The translations under genes and the position numbers were made by a program. 64,000 nt of DNA from Curvularia sp. ZM96 (lineage: Eukaryota > Ascomycota > Dothideomycetes > Pleosporales > Pleosporaceae): positions 3,348,001 to 3,412,000 of the forward strand of contig JAJGBQ010000001.1 of NCBI GenBank assembly GCA_022457065.1. Reading direction: 5' to 3'. This document shows positions 10,886 to 22,407 of the stretch, one piece after another. How positions within the stretch are numbered: the first letter of the stretch is position 1; every line of letters begins with the position of its first letter. The notes below the pieces were generated by a model. It was given only the letters and a program-made list of their open reading frames with translations. It did no database searches and was not told the DNA's origin.

Positions 10886-12565
10886 TCACACAGCCTCCTT
10901 GGAGTTAACCTGCTCAAGGTGAGCAGAAGCACCCTTCTTCTCTGCGTAGTCGCTCTCGTTGTCGCTAACATGGAAACTGTCGACCACAGTAGTAGCAAAC
11001 TTCCTGGCGGGCACCCGCCTCTCGAAGAGAATATCAAGTTCACCATATGTCCTGCCTTTGGGCTCAGGGAGACGGAAGAAGGCCCAGACGAAGCAGCCAA
11101 AGGCGGTTGCCGCATAAAAGAAGCCACTCTTGGCGCCCCAGTTCCAGGCACCAGGGTTAAGCATGCGCGGAGTGATGATGTTGCCGATGATGGATCCGAT
11201 GTTGTAAAAGTTTCTAGCCAAGACGACTGTCTTCTGGCGAAGACGAGTCGATGGAATCTCGGCGACGATGGAGTAACACACTGGACCGACAGTACAGTTG
11301 TACGCGGCGGCAAAGAGCAAAAGCATAGCACCGATTCCCCATTGTGCACCAGCATTACCCCTGGGGATGACACCAAGACCGCCAATAATGCACAAGAGTA
11401 TAACCATGATCAAGTCACCGAAGACGTACAAGGTCCGACGTCCGACGCGTTGAATGAGGATCCAGGCGGCAAAGACACCCACACCACCGATTGCGTATTG
11501 GCCAAGACTCATAGAAAAGGCGTTAGAGTCGCTGAGGCCGGCTTGTTGGAAGAAGTAGGTGCTGTAGCCAATGAGGCCGGCACCACAAAAGGCCTGGGTG
11601 AACCAAGCCATGGCAGCAATCTCGGTTCGTCGAAGGTCAGTTCCCTTGAAGCAGTCAAGGTACGAAGTGCCCTCAGATACTGCCATCTCCATAGCATTGG
11701 TGTGGCGCATCATAGCAATGGTTTCATCGGCATTGAACTCGGGAAGCCTTTCGGGAGAAGTCAAACGCATCAGCATCTTCTTTGCCTCATCACAGCGGTC
11801 CTTGCGTACGAGCCACCAGGGCGACTCTGGTGCAAAGGAGATTCCGATCATCAATGGAACCGGCCAGAGCCACTGCAGGGCGTAAGGAATGCGATATGCC
11901 CACTGGTCGGGCCTCTCGGCCACGCCCTTGAGCACACCCGAGGCAAGGAACTGGCCAATGACCCAGCAGAGGTTGACATAGGTGGTGAGAATCGGGCGGA
12001 GAGGGACAGGCACGACTTCAGCAGCGTATGTGCATGTTAGAGTCTGGAAGACGCCCCATGGAATGCCGCAGAGGATAAGACCACCCAAGAGCATTTCGAT
12101 ATTGTGAGCGAAGAATACGATGAAGATGAAGCAGTTAGTGGCGAACAAGGCTCCAATCATTGTCTTCTTGTATCCCAATCGATCTGCGATAAGACCGTTG
12201 AGCATCAAACCCATAAACTCGCCAGCGTAGGCGCCATTCGTTAATCCAGCTTGCCAAGCTGCGGTCAGCTCGTAGGTGCCATTAGGAAGCTGTTGCCCAA
12301 ACTTGCGTTTGAAAGCCGGGACCGCCAATAGGTTGGCAATAAGAACTTTGTCGAAACCCTCCATGATGATGGCCGCAGAGAGTAGAACCGACCAGGCAAT
12401 GGCCTTGGGGTACAGCCTGATGCCCTGTTTGAGCGTCATCTGCTGCTCGGCCTTGGTTCCTTTGCTGGCATCGTGGACGACCTGTTTGATATCCGGGACG
12501 GCAATGGAGAGGCGGCGTGCCTGCTCCGGATCGACTGCGACAACACTGCTGTTGCGACGAGACAT
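10886..12565 (-). CDS. Maltose (alpha-glucoside) permease, MFS sugar:H+ symporter
   Basis: Single exon, 559 aa, ATG at 12563-12565. Twelve hydrophobic segments are visible, with a cytosolic N-terminus of about 60 residues that contains the SIAVPDIKQV-type lead common in MAL permeases. Sugar-porter landmarks include GLIADRLGYKK after helix 2, a membrane-embedded GIPWGVFQTLT stretch, PESPWWLVRK before the central loop, and RVGRRTLYV in the second half. The C-terminus is charged (SDNESDYAEKKG). These fit the alpha-glucoside:proton symporter branch (yeast MAL31/AGT1-like) of the major facilitator superfamily in the plasma membrane. It is divergent from a GH13 maltase across a 970-bp promoter, which strongly supports maltose or a related alpha-glucoside as substrate. 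A TATA-like element on its strand lies at 12697-12702. Confidence 0.85.
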   Translation of the reverse strand: MSRRNSSVVAVDPEQARRLSIAVPDIKQVVHDASKGTKAEQQMTLKQGIRLYPKAIAWSVLLSAAIIMEGFDKVLIANLLAVPAFKRKFGQQLPNGTYELTAAWQAGLTNGAYAGEFMGLMLNGLIADRLGYKKTMIGALFATNCFIFIVFFAHNIEMLLGGLILCGIPWGVFQTLTCTYAAEVVPVPLRPILTTYVNLCWVIGQFLASGVLKGVAERPDQWAYRIPYALQWLWPVPLMIGISFAPESPWWLVRKDRCDEAKKMLMRLTSPERLPEFNADETIAMMRHTNAMEMAVSEGTSYLDCFKGTDLRRTEIAAMAWFTQAFCGAGLIGYSTYFFQQAGLSDSNAFSMSLGQYAIGGVGVFAAWILIQRVGRRTLYVFGDLIMVILLCIIGGLGVIPRGNAGAQWGIGAMLLLFAAAYNCTVGPVCYSIVAEIPSTRLRQKTVVLARNFYNIGSIIGNIITPRMLNPGAWNWGAKSGFFYAATAFGCFVWAFFRLPEPKGRTYGELDILFERRVPARKFATTVVDSFHVSDNESDYAEKKGASAHLEQVNSKEAV

Positions 12566-13535
12566 GGCTGTGATGTGAAAGGGGTATGTCCAATGGAGAT
12601 AAGAGCGGGCACTGTGGGTCTAGGCCCAACCTCGTGGTAAACGTGGAGCTGGTGGAACTCTGATGGTGATGCGTCCGGGGAGATCTCCACGTTGTACTTA
12701 TATGATTGCTGTCCCCAGGCCGTCCACACCCTTGGGTATACTGTACGTGCGCCAAGTCCGATGCTGGGGAGAGTGAAACGAGATACAGGATGCGGGGAGG
12801 CGCCACACCAGAAAATGTGAAGGCAATGCTCGTGCCCACGGGAAGTTAACCTGAGGCCATGGCTTTGGAACTAGGCCAAAGCGGGTAGCGGCCGCCGAGG
12901 GTGGTGCGCCGTGCAAAATCTCGAAGGCCCTTAATTGGGCCTTGGTTTGTGCACAGTCGGTCCGAGGAGGAGGGAAAGCAGCACCCAAGGGGGCGCAGAT
13001 CACGTGTGGCAGCACTCACGTCCCTGAGCGCTGGCCAATGTGTTCTGGAAACAGGAGGTCAGGGTGCTGTGATTGGCAGAATGTCGGGTGGTACTGGTGC
13101 AACAAATCGATAGCGCGCTTATGGACCGAGCCCGTTCTCTCCCCGCATGCGAACTCGCTTATTCCCTTGGAGGGGCGATCCGGTGCGAGAAACCGCTGGA
13201 GTAGCATGGCAATGGCGATAATGTGTGGGGTGAAGACCGCTGGAGTGTGGGGTGAATGGGTGTTTGCGGGGGGATAGCGTGCCTCGATTGGGAGGCTTGG
13301 CTCTCGGGCCGACATCAGATCAATAACATTCCTGCCGAGAAACCTTCCGACCGCGACGCCAATCATAATCTTACCGAGAAACCTCCCGGCATGGATGCCA
13401 CATGTTCACGTGCGGGGTGCAATGGAAAGCGATGCATTGAGAGAACGACGACATTATAAGATAACTGCCATCTCGATCGAAATTATGACAATAGACTCGT
13501 TCTCTAACGAAGTTTCCACCCCCCAGTCTAACACA
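12566..13535. promoter_or_regulatory. Bidirectional promoter between maltose permease and maltase
   Basis: The two MAL-type genes diverge from this 970-bp spacer. A TATA-like CTTATA (minus-strand TATAAG) lies at 12697-12702, about 130 bp before the permease ATG. On the plus strand TATAAG lies at 13455-13460, about 75 bp before the chosen maltase ATG. The 9-mer CGAGAAACC occurs three times on the plus strand, at 13186, 13336 and 13375. The layout suggests shared control, plausibly by the Zn2Cys6 factor encoded next to the maltase. Confidence 0.6.
13335..13388. promoter_or_regulatory. Pair of CCG-N9-CCG elements, candidate binding sites for the local Zn2Cys6 regulator
   Basis: Two near-identical 15-mers, CCGAGAAACCTTCCG at 13335-13349 and CCGAGAAACCTCCCG at 13374-13388, start 39 bp apart on the same strand. 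Each is a direct CCG repeat with a 9-base spacer, that is CGG-N9-CGG on the other strand. That is the kind of half-site pair binuclear zinc-cluster proteins bind. They lie about 150-200 bp upstream of the maltase start. A related copy of the core is at 13186, with CCG-N10-CCG spacing. Binding is inferred, not shown. Confidence 0.45.
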
Positions 13536-15378
13536 ATGACTGTTACCCAACGACCTTGGTGGAAGGACGCTGTGGTGTACCAGATATACCCAGCCTCTTT
13601 CAAAGACAGCAATGGCGATGGGATTGGTGACCTCAATGGCATCATCTCTGAGCTTGACTACATCCGCTCCATTGGTGTAGATGTCATCTGGATATGCCCC
13701 ATGTACGACTCTCCACAAGTCGACATGGGTTACGACATTCGAGACTATCAAGATGTGTATCGGCCCTATGGCACGGTCCAAGACATGGAGAGATTGATTG
13801 CCGAAACACACTCACGAGGCATGAAAATCATATTGGATTTGGTGGTCAATCACACTTCCGATCAGGTATGCTCCGGCCAGGTGCTTCTGGGCTGATCATC
13901 AAATGTTGACCTGGCATAGCACAAATGGTTCCAAGAGTCTCGGTCCTCAAAGGACAACCCAAAGCGTGATTGGTACATCTGGCGCCCTGCTCGCTACGTC
14001 GATGGCGTACGCAAGCCCCCGAACAACTGGGTCTCCAACTTCACAGGTAGCGTCTGGGAATGGGACGAACATACTCAAGAATACTATCTCCATCTATTTT
14101 GTCCAGAGCAGCCTGACCTCAACTGGGAGAACCCAGAGACTCGCCAAGCCATCTACGAGACTGCCATGGAGTTTTGGCTCAAGCGCGGCGTTGATGGTTT
14201 CCGCGTAGACACGGTCAATATGTACAGCAAAGGCGACATGCGAGACGCCCCCATCACGGATCCAGGGTCCGAGTGGCAGTTCGCCGGCTACCAGTATTGC
14301 AATGGGCCACGAATGGACGAGTTTCTAGGCGAGATGAACCAGATTCTAGAAAAATACGGTGCAATGACCGTTGGCGAGTGTCCAAATACACTTGATATGG
14401 AACGAATCCATCAATACGTGAGCGCCAAGGAGAGACGGCTCTCCATGGTGTTCCAATTCGTATGTTTCACGCAAGTTTTGTCAATTTACAGCATTCTAAT
14501 CTCATCCATAGGATGTTGTCGACGTAGGACAAGGCCCTTACAAATTCCAAACCACGCCCAAAAACTACACTCTCCCACAGTTCAAACGCGCTGTTGCCCG
14601 CACACAGGACCTCGTTCGACCCCCATCTGATGGCTGGACCACTGTCTTCCTTGAGAACCACGATCAATCCCGCTCCATCTCCCGCTTCACTTCTGATCTC
14701 CCACAGCACCGCGTCGCAGGCGGCAAGATGCTCGCACTCATGATGAGCGCCCTCAGCGGCACCCTATTCATTTACCAAGGCCAAGAAATCGGCATGACAA
14801 ACTTCCCAGAGACATGGGACATGAGCGAATACAAGGACGTCGACTCTACAAACTACTATAAGATGGTTGCTAAGCGGACGAACAACGATCCTGCGGCTCT
14901 CGCGGCAGCCCACAAGTCGCTTCAGCACCTTGCGCGCGACCACTCTCGCGTCCCAATGAGCTGGAGTAACGCTCCGTACAACGGTTTTAGCCCGCCAGAC
15001 GCAAAGGAGAAGCCGTGGATGCGGCCCCTCGAAGACGCACACATTTGCAATGCAAAGAGCCAGCAAAACGACAAGACGTCCGTCCTAGGCTTCTGGAAAC
15101 GCATGCTGGAGCTGCGTAAGCAGCACACTGATCTCCTTATCCATGGCCAATACGATGATCTCGACGTCGACCATCCGGATTTTTACGTCTTTAGCAAGAC
15201 GTGGCAGGGCCGGCGTGCAGTATGCATTTGCAACTTTACAGACCAGAGCAAGGAGCTCGTTTTCCCGGCTAGCGTGGCCGCGGAGAAGAAGGAGCTGCTG
15301 ATAAGCAGCCGCCAAGATGAGGGTGTCGAGGAAAAGACACTGGCGCCGTATGAAGGCAGGATCTATCTCTTGGTATAG
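13536..15378 (+). CDS. GH13 alpha-glucosidase (maltase)
   Basis: Three exons: 13536-13865, 13920-14459 and 14512-15378, giving 578 aa with introns of 54 and 52 nt. All four GH13 conserved regions are present: DLVVNHTSD (region I), GFRVDTVN with the nucleophile Asp (II), MTVGECPN with the acid/base Glu (III) and FLENHDQSR (IV). The N-terminus has the WWKDAVVYQIYPASF opening of the oligo-1,6-glucosidase/maltase subfamily and no signal peptide, so the enzyme is probably cytosolic and hydrolyses imported maltose. The residue after the nucleophile is Thr, the maltase-type rather than isomaltase-type (Val) state known from yeast enzymes, which favours alpha-1,4 substrates. An in-frame ATG at 13485 would add 17 residues. 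I prefer 13536 because a TATA-like element sits at 13455 and CACAATG is the better context. Confidence 0.88.
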
Positions 15379-15524
15379 ACGAATTGATGAACACAGCTCC
15401 TCTGCTTGAGAACGAGGCTTACGTAGTTTTAAACGAAGCTCTGTTTTTGTGGTTCTTTGCTCTTTCTATTTCATGATCAAAATCTACTACAAAATTACAA
15501 AAAAAGGTAAGACGCTTGTGTCCG

Positions 15525-17307
15525 CTATGCATCGCCAAAAGTAGCAACCTGCATTGTCAAGCGCTTCGAAATATTATTCCATGTCGCCAATAAGCCCCTC
15601 CTCGCTTCCGATCTCGGCGCCTCTTGTTCTGGCGGCCGTATTCCTCCGTCAGCCATGACTTCTAGTCCAGCCGCTGTCTTGGACTGCGTGGCCTGGTACC
15701 AGGGGTCATTGCCGGCGCCAGGGCTGTGCAGGTCGAGCGGCATATTGGGAGAGCTGGCATTGCTGAGGACCTCGGGAAACATGGTTTGCAGGCGCTCGAG
15801 CTTTTCCAGCAAGATGCCACGCCGGGTTGCGTCAAGATGCGGGATGAGCAGGACGAAGTCGAGAATGAAGAGAAAATCGTCGATGCGGTGGGCCGTCTCG
15901 TCCAGCGTGGCGGCGGGCACATGGATCAGCACGTCAGCAATGGTATCTGTGATTTCAAAGAGCTTTTGCGTGATGCTAGTGCCGTGGATTTCTATGTCTT
16001 CCCGTGACATGCTGGAGACTTGCTGCCGGAGTGTTTGGGAAAGACGCACGGGAAATAGGAGTGACAGGCACTCTTTGGAAGATCGGGATGAAAGGAGGGT
16101 CTGGCTCATGGCCAGGCGCCAAACCAAGGTGCGCAGCCACTCGCGGGTAATGCAGAGATCGGCACGCTGCATCATGGAGAGCATGGACATTTCGCGTGCG
16201 TCTGACTCCGGGTCGCCTTCGAGCTCGCGCGACTTGGCCTCCACCCAGGTGCTCGTGACGTTGGCTCCCTGCGAATCGAGCCAGCTATCGAGAAACTCCG
16301 TATCGAGCAGTTGAAAAAGCTTGATAATTTGATTGAACCCTTCGTGGACCTGGGTTGGAATCGTAGGGTCGTTTTCAGGCATTGTGTAGAGCGGTGGCAA
16401 AATTGCGCGGCGATAATCGAGGATGGCCAGAAATCGCTCGTGAATAAATGCTTGCCAATACAGCCGTTGCCGGCGAGACCGCTCTGGGGGCGACAGCTGT
16501 GCCGTATTTTCCGGGTTGTCTATCCTCAGGAGCTGAATGATGGTGATTGCGTCGCGCATGTAGAAAAAAGCGGCATCACTGCCCTGGAGACTCTGTAGGC
16601 AGTTATGAATGAACATGGACTGTACTGCCCGCATGACGGAAAAGTGCATATGCTTGTGACCTCGCGGCATGGTGTCAATGGAATAATCCATGAGTTTTTC
16701 AATGGTCTGGACCACTTCCTCTGTTCTCCGCTCGCCGTAACGAGTGAGATTAAGGGTACACCCACCAAAAGAATACACAAAAGAGCGCACGTCTGGGTCA
16801 GTGTCCATGGACTCGATGTACTGCTGGAGCTCGTAAGCGGTAATGACCGGATGCACTGGATATACCCCCTCGACGTAGTCGGGTATGAGATCGAGAAAGA
16901 AGGACTTGCTGTACTGTGAGGCCAGGGAAGACGCGGGAGATGCTGCCCGGGGTCAGCAGCAGCATTCCACATTGAATCTGGAGGGCTCAGAGCGACCTAC
17001 TGGCTTCTGCTTCGTTGCTCGCGACGGTTGGCGAGATGGGCGTGTATACCGTCTGGAAGCTGCCCGGGCCTGGATGGGCGGGCAGTATGGGCGGAGCTGT
17101 AGCTGGCGAAGAAGATGTCTGGTTCCTGAATTCTGAAATGATATGGCCTCTCTTGCCCTGAGATCTTTGCTTGCTAGACGGCGAGTAGATGCACCGCAAG
17201 CCCAGGTGCGCGCATTGCTGGCAGCGCGCCTGGCCATTGCAACGCACCTTTCGCCGTTTGCATGCGTCGCATGCTTTGGAGACTCTTTTCTGCGATGTTT
17301 GGTCCAT
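15525..17307 (-). CDS. Zn2Cys6 transcription factor, MalR/AmyR-type neighbour of the maltose genes
   Basis: Two exons, 17001-17307 and 15525-16942, separated by a 58-nt intron with donor GTAGGT and branch CTGAC. Together they encode 574 aa. Residues about 13-39 form a canonical binuclear cluster (CDACKRRKVRC, then CQQC and a final Cys, spacing C-X2-C-X6-C-X5-C-X2-C-X6-C). A basic, S/P-rich linker follows. The exon-2 start SFFLDLIPDYVEG and the following PVITAYELQQYI resemble the opening of the fungal-specific regulatory domain in maltose and starch regulators. The rest is helical, consistent with a fungal_trans middle-homology region. It is convergent with the maltase (146 bp between stops). 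The expected role is control of the permease and maltase; this comes from position and family. Confidence 0.8.
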
Positions 17308-20181
17308 GGTAGCGGGTCATGTTGCGCGCATAGAGCTTCTTTTTTTTTCTTCTACGAGCGTCGGAGTCGGAAAGGTCAGAAGATCCGGGGGCGGGACATA
17401 CAAGTGCGGAGAGGTGCGCTAACGTCGGAGCTCCATTCCCAAAGTAGCCTGCATGCATCGTGGGCTTATGCGGTACACCGAGTCAGGCAGGTCTAGTAGG
17501 TGGTTTTGCTGGCGGTGTGGGGAGGTTGTTGGATTACACGTACCTGGATCGTGGGGATCGCTTCGTGTAGTATACCTATCCAACCTGCATCATGCACGTT
17601 GGGCGCCGCTCACGGGCGGATAAGCTCAGGGATCAGTCCACCACGCAGGCTTCCATGCAGCCTAGAACACCCATCTGCACATGCATGTGATAGTCTGACA
17701 GGAACCGGGCGTACAATAGACGCGAAGCAGCTTCGGAGACCTGCTTGTTGCTTCTCCCCGCTTGCCTGGGTACTGTACAACGCCCTTTCCCAGGCCGACC
17801 TCTCCGTCTGAAAACAACACGCGCGCTTCGGAAATTACCTTCATATATTTCTCACTGACGCAGTGGATGTGTATACTGTGTCTACAACACTCTCCTCGAA
17901 TTGAAAAGCTATCTTAGATGTTTCACCTGGTAAATGATTTGTCAAGCATGTTTTCGTCATTTGATCCATTGCTTACGTCTGCATCATCTATCACAATTTC
18001 TATCCATGCCAGATTTACACGCACTCTCATATCTCTCTCGTCCACAATGGCAGCTCTTAATATGTATAGTTTTGGAATACGTCGTTGTTATATCTTGTGC
18101 GAACCGTGTCAACAGCCGTGAGACCGAGGCTGAAGCCTCCATGTTACCCGTTGCCGTTAGCCACGGCCAAGTATCCAGATCCTCCATAGTACACTAGCAT
18201 TTGTTTCAGCCATCCATAACTATTAGCATAATTTCTGTCATGCATTTGAACTAGCCTCTCGCATACAATCTAAAGGCAATTATTGGTGCAGAGTGTACGG
18301 TCCCACGTAGCTCTTCTTGACGCCATGAAGCGAGATGAGAAGCCGTCATACAAGCAGAAACACACTATAGGTCATGGTTCACATGCCGAAATGTGTACAG
18401 AAGAGACTAGTATAGCCGAACCCTATGTAAATGATAGCAAATTGGAGTGAAATGCACGTCGACTGGGACGCGGCTCGGCACGAATCAAGCGTAAGAATAA
18501 GCTGAACAGTCTTTCGAAGAATATAGAAACAAACAGTACTATTCTCTTTCGCAGACACAAGTGCTTTTCCTCAATGAATCTCTTTTGTCGAAAATTGTCT
18601 AATAGCGTTTCCAATACAATCTTGTGTCCATCTCCGATGTCGTACAACTTCGACTTTCATGTTTTCAATTAGGTATTTGCCCCCTGCTAAGCATCATCAT
18701 TCCTCCCTTGTCCTTGCATCCGGGTGCCGTTCGGACCTTCCACCATGCACCGGGTTTCTCCGTCACAATATAATGATTTACGTGTCGTACTACACGACAA
18801 CTAGAAGGTATTGGTCTGATGAAATTTTCGATTATGTGATTCGCGTTGGTAGATCAGGTGATCGGAGCTTGGCACGAGTACTATGTCCGATCTGCTGTCA
18901 GGTCTTTTCTTGTGTTGGAGATCAATTAGCCGGGCCATATTTTATTGGTTGCCGAGTACTCCACGACGTGTTTTCTATGCAAGGTTACTACTTGGTCAAA
19001 GACACCCTTAACCAATCAGAGAGTACCATGATTATCTAGCCCATGTGTCCCACTGGTTTCTTTTCGTTATGTTAGTACTGATTTGGCATCTCTATCTACT
19101 TTTCAATAAAGCCTCCGTTATGCAGCCACTCAAATGATTCACTTCTCATATCTTCAGATGGCTTGGAGGTGCATTTTTGTTGCATTATACTCCTAAATTA
19201 GTAGCAACTCGATACTTAGTACACACTATCCCTGTATAGTCTAGTCTTAGGCATGTGATATTTGAGTCAGGGTACGACTTCGACATCTCCGCGACAACAG
19301 CAGCGTTCAGTGTCTCTAGTGGGTTGCAAATGTTATGCCCCTACGTTTCCAGATAGGCTTGCCCAACCTAGTTGTGGATCATTGCATACGAAGTATCCCT
19401 GGGCACAAACACATCGGATTGCTCTGTTGATCATGAAATATGGTGGACAAAATATGATATGAACAAGCCAGTGGTGTGTAAGCGGTATGTCCTACATCTA
19501 AAAAATGTAGAGTATTTGTATATCTACACTAAGCATTTGCTAGTACCATCAATGGTCGAAGCTAGCAGTAATTCTCGATGCATGCTACAAGCCGCGGGAA
19601 CGAAGGCTTATCTTTCGAAAGGTTGCGCCAAGAGAAGACTCAGGGGATTATTGGAATGTAGATAGAGTGACTGCATGATGAGAAGTGCAAAAGGAAAGGA
19701 AATGATAGCTGCAATAGAGCAAAGCACAGCAGCAAACATCAAGTTGGACGAACTTCGGACCTGCTACGAACATTATGTTTGGTATATAGCAATGTGGTGA
19801 GCGCTTTGATGTCGAATTCTTCAGCTGGGTACGGCAAGACTCTGGGCCTTTGCTGCGCATTGCTGTCAGGAATATAACCAAACTTCACCGAATTGACCGA
19901 ATCAATTATCGCTATCTGAGGCTGTGTTTTACAGTGCCAATTACGCGTATCCGCGACAAAGCGTAAAATCAAGACGGTGAACCTGATTCACGCTTTCAGT
20001 CAAGATGTGGAATTTCTGCAGCAAGGCCGGGAGTAGTTACTACAAAGTTCACCTTGTTACGTAGGCCCACCAATATTCAAAGATTAAGTAAAGTGATGTG
20101 AGACCTAGCCGTAACGCGTTTTGCCCACAGTAGGCTTGTGCTCGTATAATCCCAGACTATCACGCCACAGACAAAACATCC
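17308..20181. other. Gene-free stretch (about 2.9 kb)
   Basis: From the regulator's promoter rightward the sequence becomes AT-richer (most of 17,850-20,150) and holds only short open frames without recognisable domains. No transposon end, tRNA or microsatellite of note was found. It forms the right flank of the maltose group, mirroring the 4.2-kb empty stretch on its left. Confidence 0.45.
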
Positions 20182-21191
20182 CTAGTTGAACGTATGGGTA
20201 GCCTCTTCAGCACCATCATTTCCATTTGCTGCCCTATTCTCAGCCTGTTCTTTAGCCTGAATGTACTGGTACTTGAGACGAGCCGCCTTGAGCTCGGCCT
20301 CGGCAACCTCCAGCTCAGCCTGCAGCTTTTGAACTTCGAGAGGCTCGTTCGAGGTACTGACATCGCGCAGGGGATCGCCTCGAGGACCAGGAGAGAGGGA
20401 GAAGGCAGGCGTGGGACGGGTCAATAAAGAGCGGGCTTGAGAAGACCTGGCTGACCTTATGTCCACATCGTCATCTTCGTCGGTGAGAACAGTTCGGTTT
20501 GCACGGCTGGCAGCGTAACGGGAGCTGTTTGGTGTACCGCTTGCGCGTTGGCGCTTCTTCGCGGCTGGATCATGGCGCTGGAAACCACCTGACTCGCCTC
20601 GACGAAGACGACTAGGCTTGTCTGCGGCGCATTAGTATTTGTATATTGGAATTTTGAAGGGACTCTTCTGCACTCACGCTTGTGACGCTTTTCCATAACA
20701 CGCGCCTCGTAGACCTCATGAACGCCGCGACGACGCTTCGTGCCCTTGAGTCCATCCGGCTCAACCAACTCTTCAAAGTAAGAGTCAGTTGATGAGCTCT
20801 CAGAAGATTCTTCAACTTGGGCTTTGTTTTTGCACTCCGGATGCTCGTACTCGTCTTTGAGCTCCTTGATATCGTTCAAACGACACCAAGGATGCTTGGG
20901 CTCGTGCAGCGCACACTTTGCATAAAGATCAGCTTGGAATGCTGCAAGATCCCCATTCTTGAGGCGTGAAATGGCCATGAGGTCTTTTAGAAACTGAACG
21001 CCCCAATTGCGGGGGTCGTTTTCGGTTTCCTCCTTGATATGGTCACGGCGCTCGCAATCCCATGCGCGCATGCGAATATCCTGGGGTATGATGTCGACAG
21101 GATCGGAGACGCCGAAGGAACTAGCCAGGGCGGGAAGAAGGCATTGTACTAGGTCCTTGGTCTCCGGATTCAGTGTTTCGAAGCGGCGCAT
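20182..21191 (-). CDS. Fungal protein of unknown function with C-terminal coiled coil
   Basis: Two exons, 20678-21191 and 20182-20621, with a 56-nt intron (donor GTGAGT, branch ACTAAT), encode 317 aa. I do not recognise the family. The N-terminal 115 residues look globular, with several tryptophans and cysteines (RMRAWDCERRDH, NDPRNWGVQFLKDL, HPWCRLNDIKELKDEY). An acidic S/E-rich stretch follows, then a basic region (KGTKRRRGVHEV, EKRHKH). The last 70 residues are a clear coiled coil (EVQKLQAELEVAEAELKAAR). The mix of basic patches and coiled coil would suit a nuclear or scaffold protein, but nothing specific can be said. The two exons join in a single frame, supporting the model. Confidence 0.65.
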
Positions 21192-22407
21192 GATGAGAGC
21201 CGATGTCTTATAGTTGATTGCGTAGTGGGAATAAGGATTAAGTGGAAGAGGTTATTGAAGCTCTAGAGCGCAGAGGGGATGCCTACAGCAGTGAGATTAG
21301 CAAGGCAGAGTGCAAGGCGAGAGGCCAGTTCCGTTGAATTCAAAAACACTTTCACCGCGGCACACCAAGCGGACTTACCTAGACGAGTCCTTCGAGCAAA
21401 GTGTTTCTCAACTGAAGAAGCGGGGGAGTTGTATGTGATAGTAGATGAAAGAAAGTCACGGTCGAAGCCTGTAAATCTGTATTCGTTTGTTCTTAGCGTA
21501 CTAAGAAAGATGATTCTTCGAACCGATTACGTGCTGAAATGGGCCTAGTTGATGTACCAGAAATCATGTTTCACATTGTGATAAGCTATTCTAATCCCTT
21601 GGCGGTGAGGTATGCTCAAGACTGAGAAGTGAAAGACGGCGTGGACATGTGACTACGTTGGGTGCTAGCAATACCCACGGCTGCTGTCGAGCTTGTTGTT
21701 TGACACAGGGATATAGTAGTGTTGGTGCTGAATACAAGAAAGCAGATTTGAAGAAAACATGGGAAATGCCGCATATGATGAGTCGGTAGCTGAAAAGAAA
21801 GCAGCAAGGAAAATGCCCTTGGCCCCGTCTCAGCATCAGAATTAGGAACAATCAACCTACTGGTTAGCCTAGAACAACTATCAGTTTTGCTTCTGTGGAT
21901 CAAAACCGATGAAGCCAGACTGATTAAACCAATTGTTGGCAAGTCTGCTTGCTTGGCATTATATATGTCTATATATGCATGACGAAGAAGTATGACTACA
22001 TTGTAGCATTTATGCTGAAAATCACTGCCCCCGGCCGCTATATAGACAACACAACTTCTATCTACATTTCTAGGGCAAACTCGATCTGGCTCTAGAAACG
22101 ACATGCTATCTTGATAGGCTAGAGCATTGGATGGCAGCTGTAAATTCCTGACTCAACAAGCCCAATGTATGTCGAGCGCCCAATACATTGGTAAGTAGAA
22201 CACAAGAATTTGGGCAAGAAATTTCTATAAAAAAATAGCTAGCACTTCAAGTTGATGAATAAAGCTGCGATTTGATCAAGGGCATTAGCGTTCGCTTCCC
22301 TCCGTCACCCAATCCCTGTCATGTAGGTATATAGCCCAACCCAACATCTCCACCTCCAAACTAACCGCATCGGCACAAGATATGAAAGAAGAACAAGAAG
22401 AAAAAGA
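21192..22407. other. Intergenic region with two divergent promoters
   Basis: About 1.2 kb between divergently transcribed genes. I see only short, unlikely open frames. The sequence just before 22408 is A/G-rich (a GAAGAAC-type run directly upstream of the ATG). No RNA gene or repeat stands out. Confidence 0.4.

Noticed and set aside
10919..12040. 373-codon open frame antisense to the maltose permease
   Set aside because: It is a shadow of the conserved permease frame, with no domain and no promoter or leader of its own.
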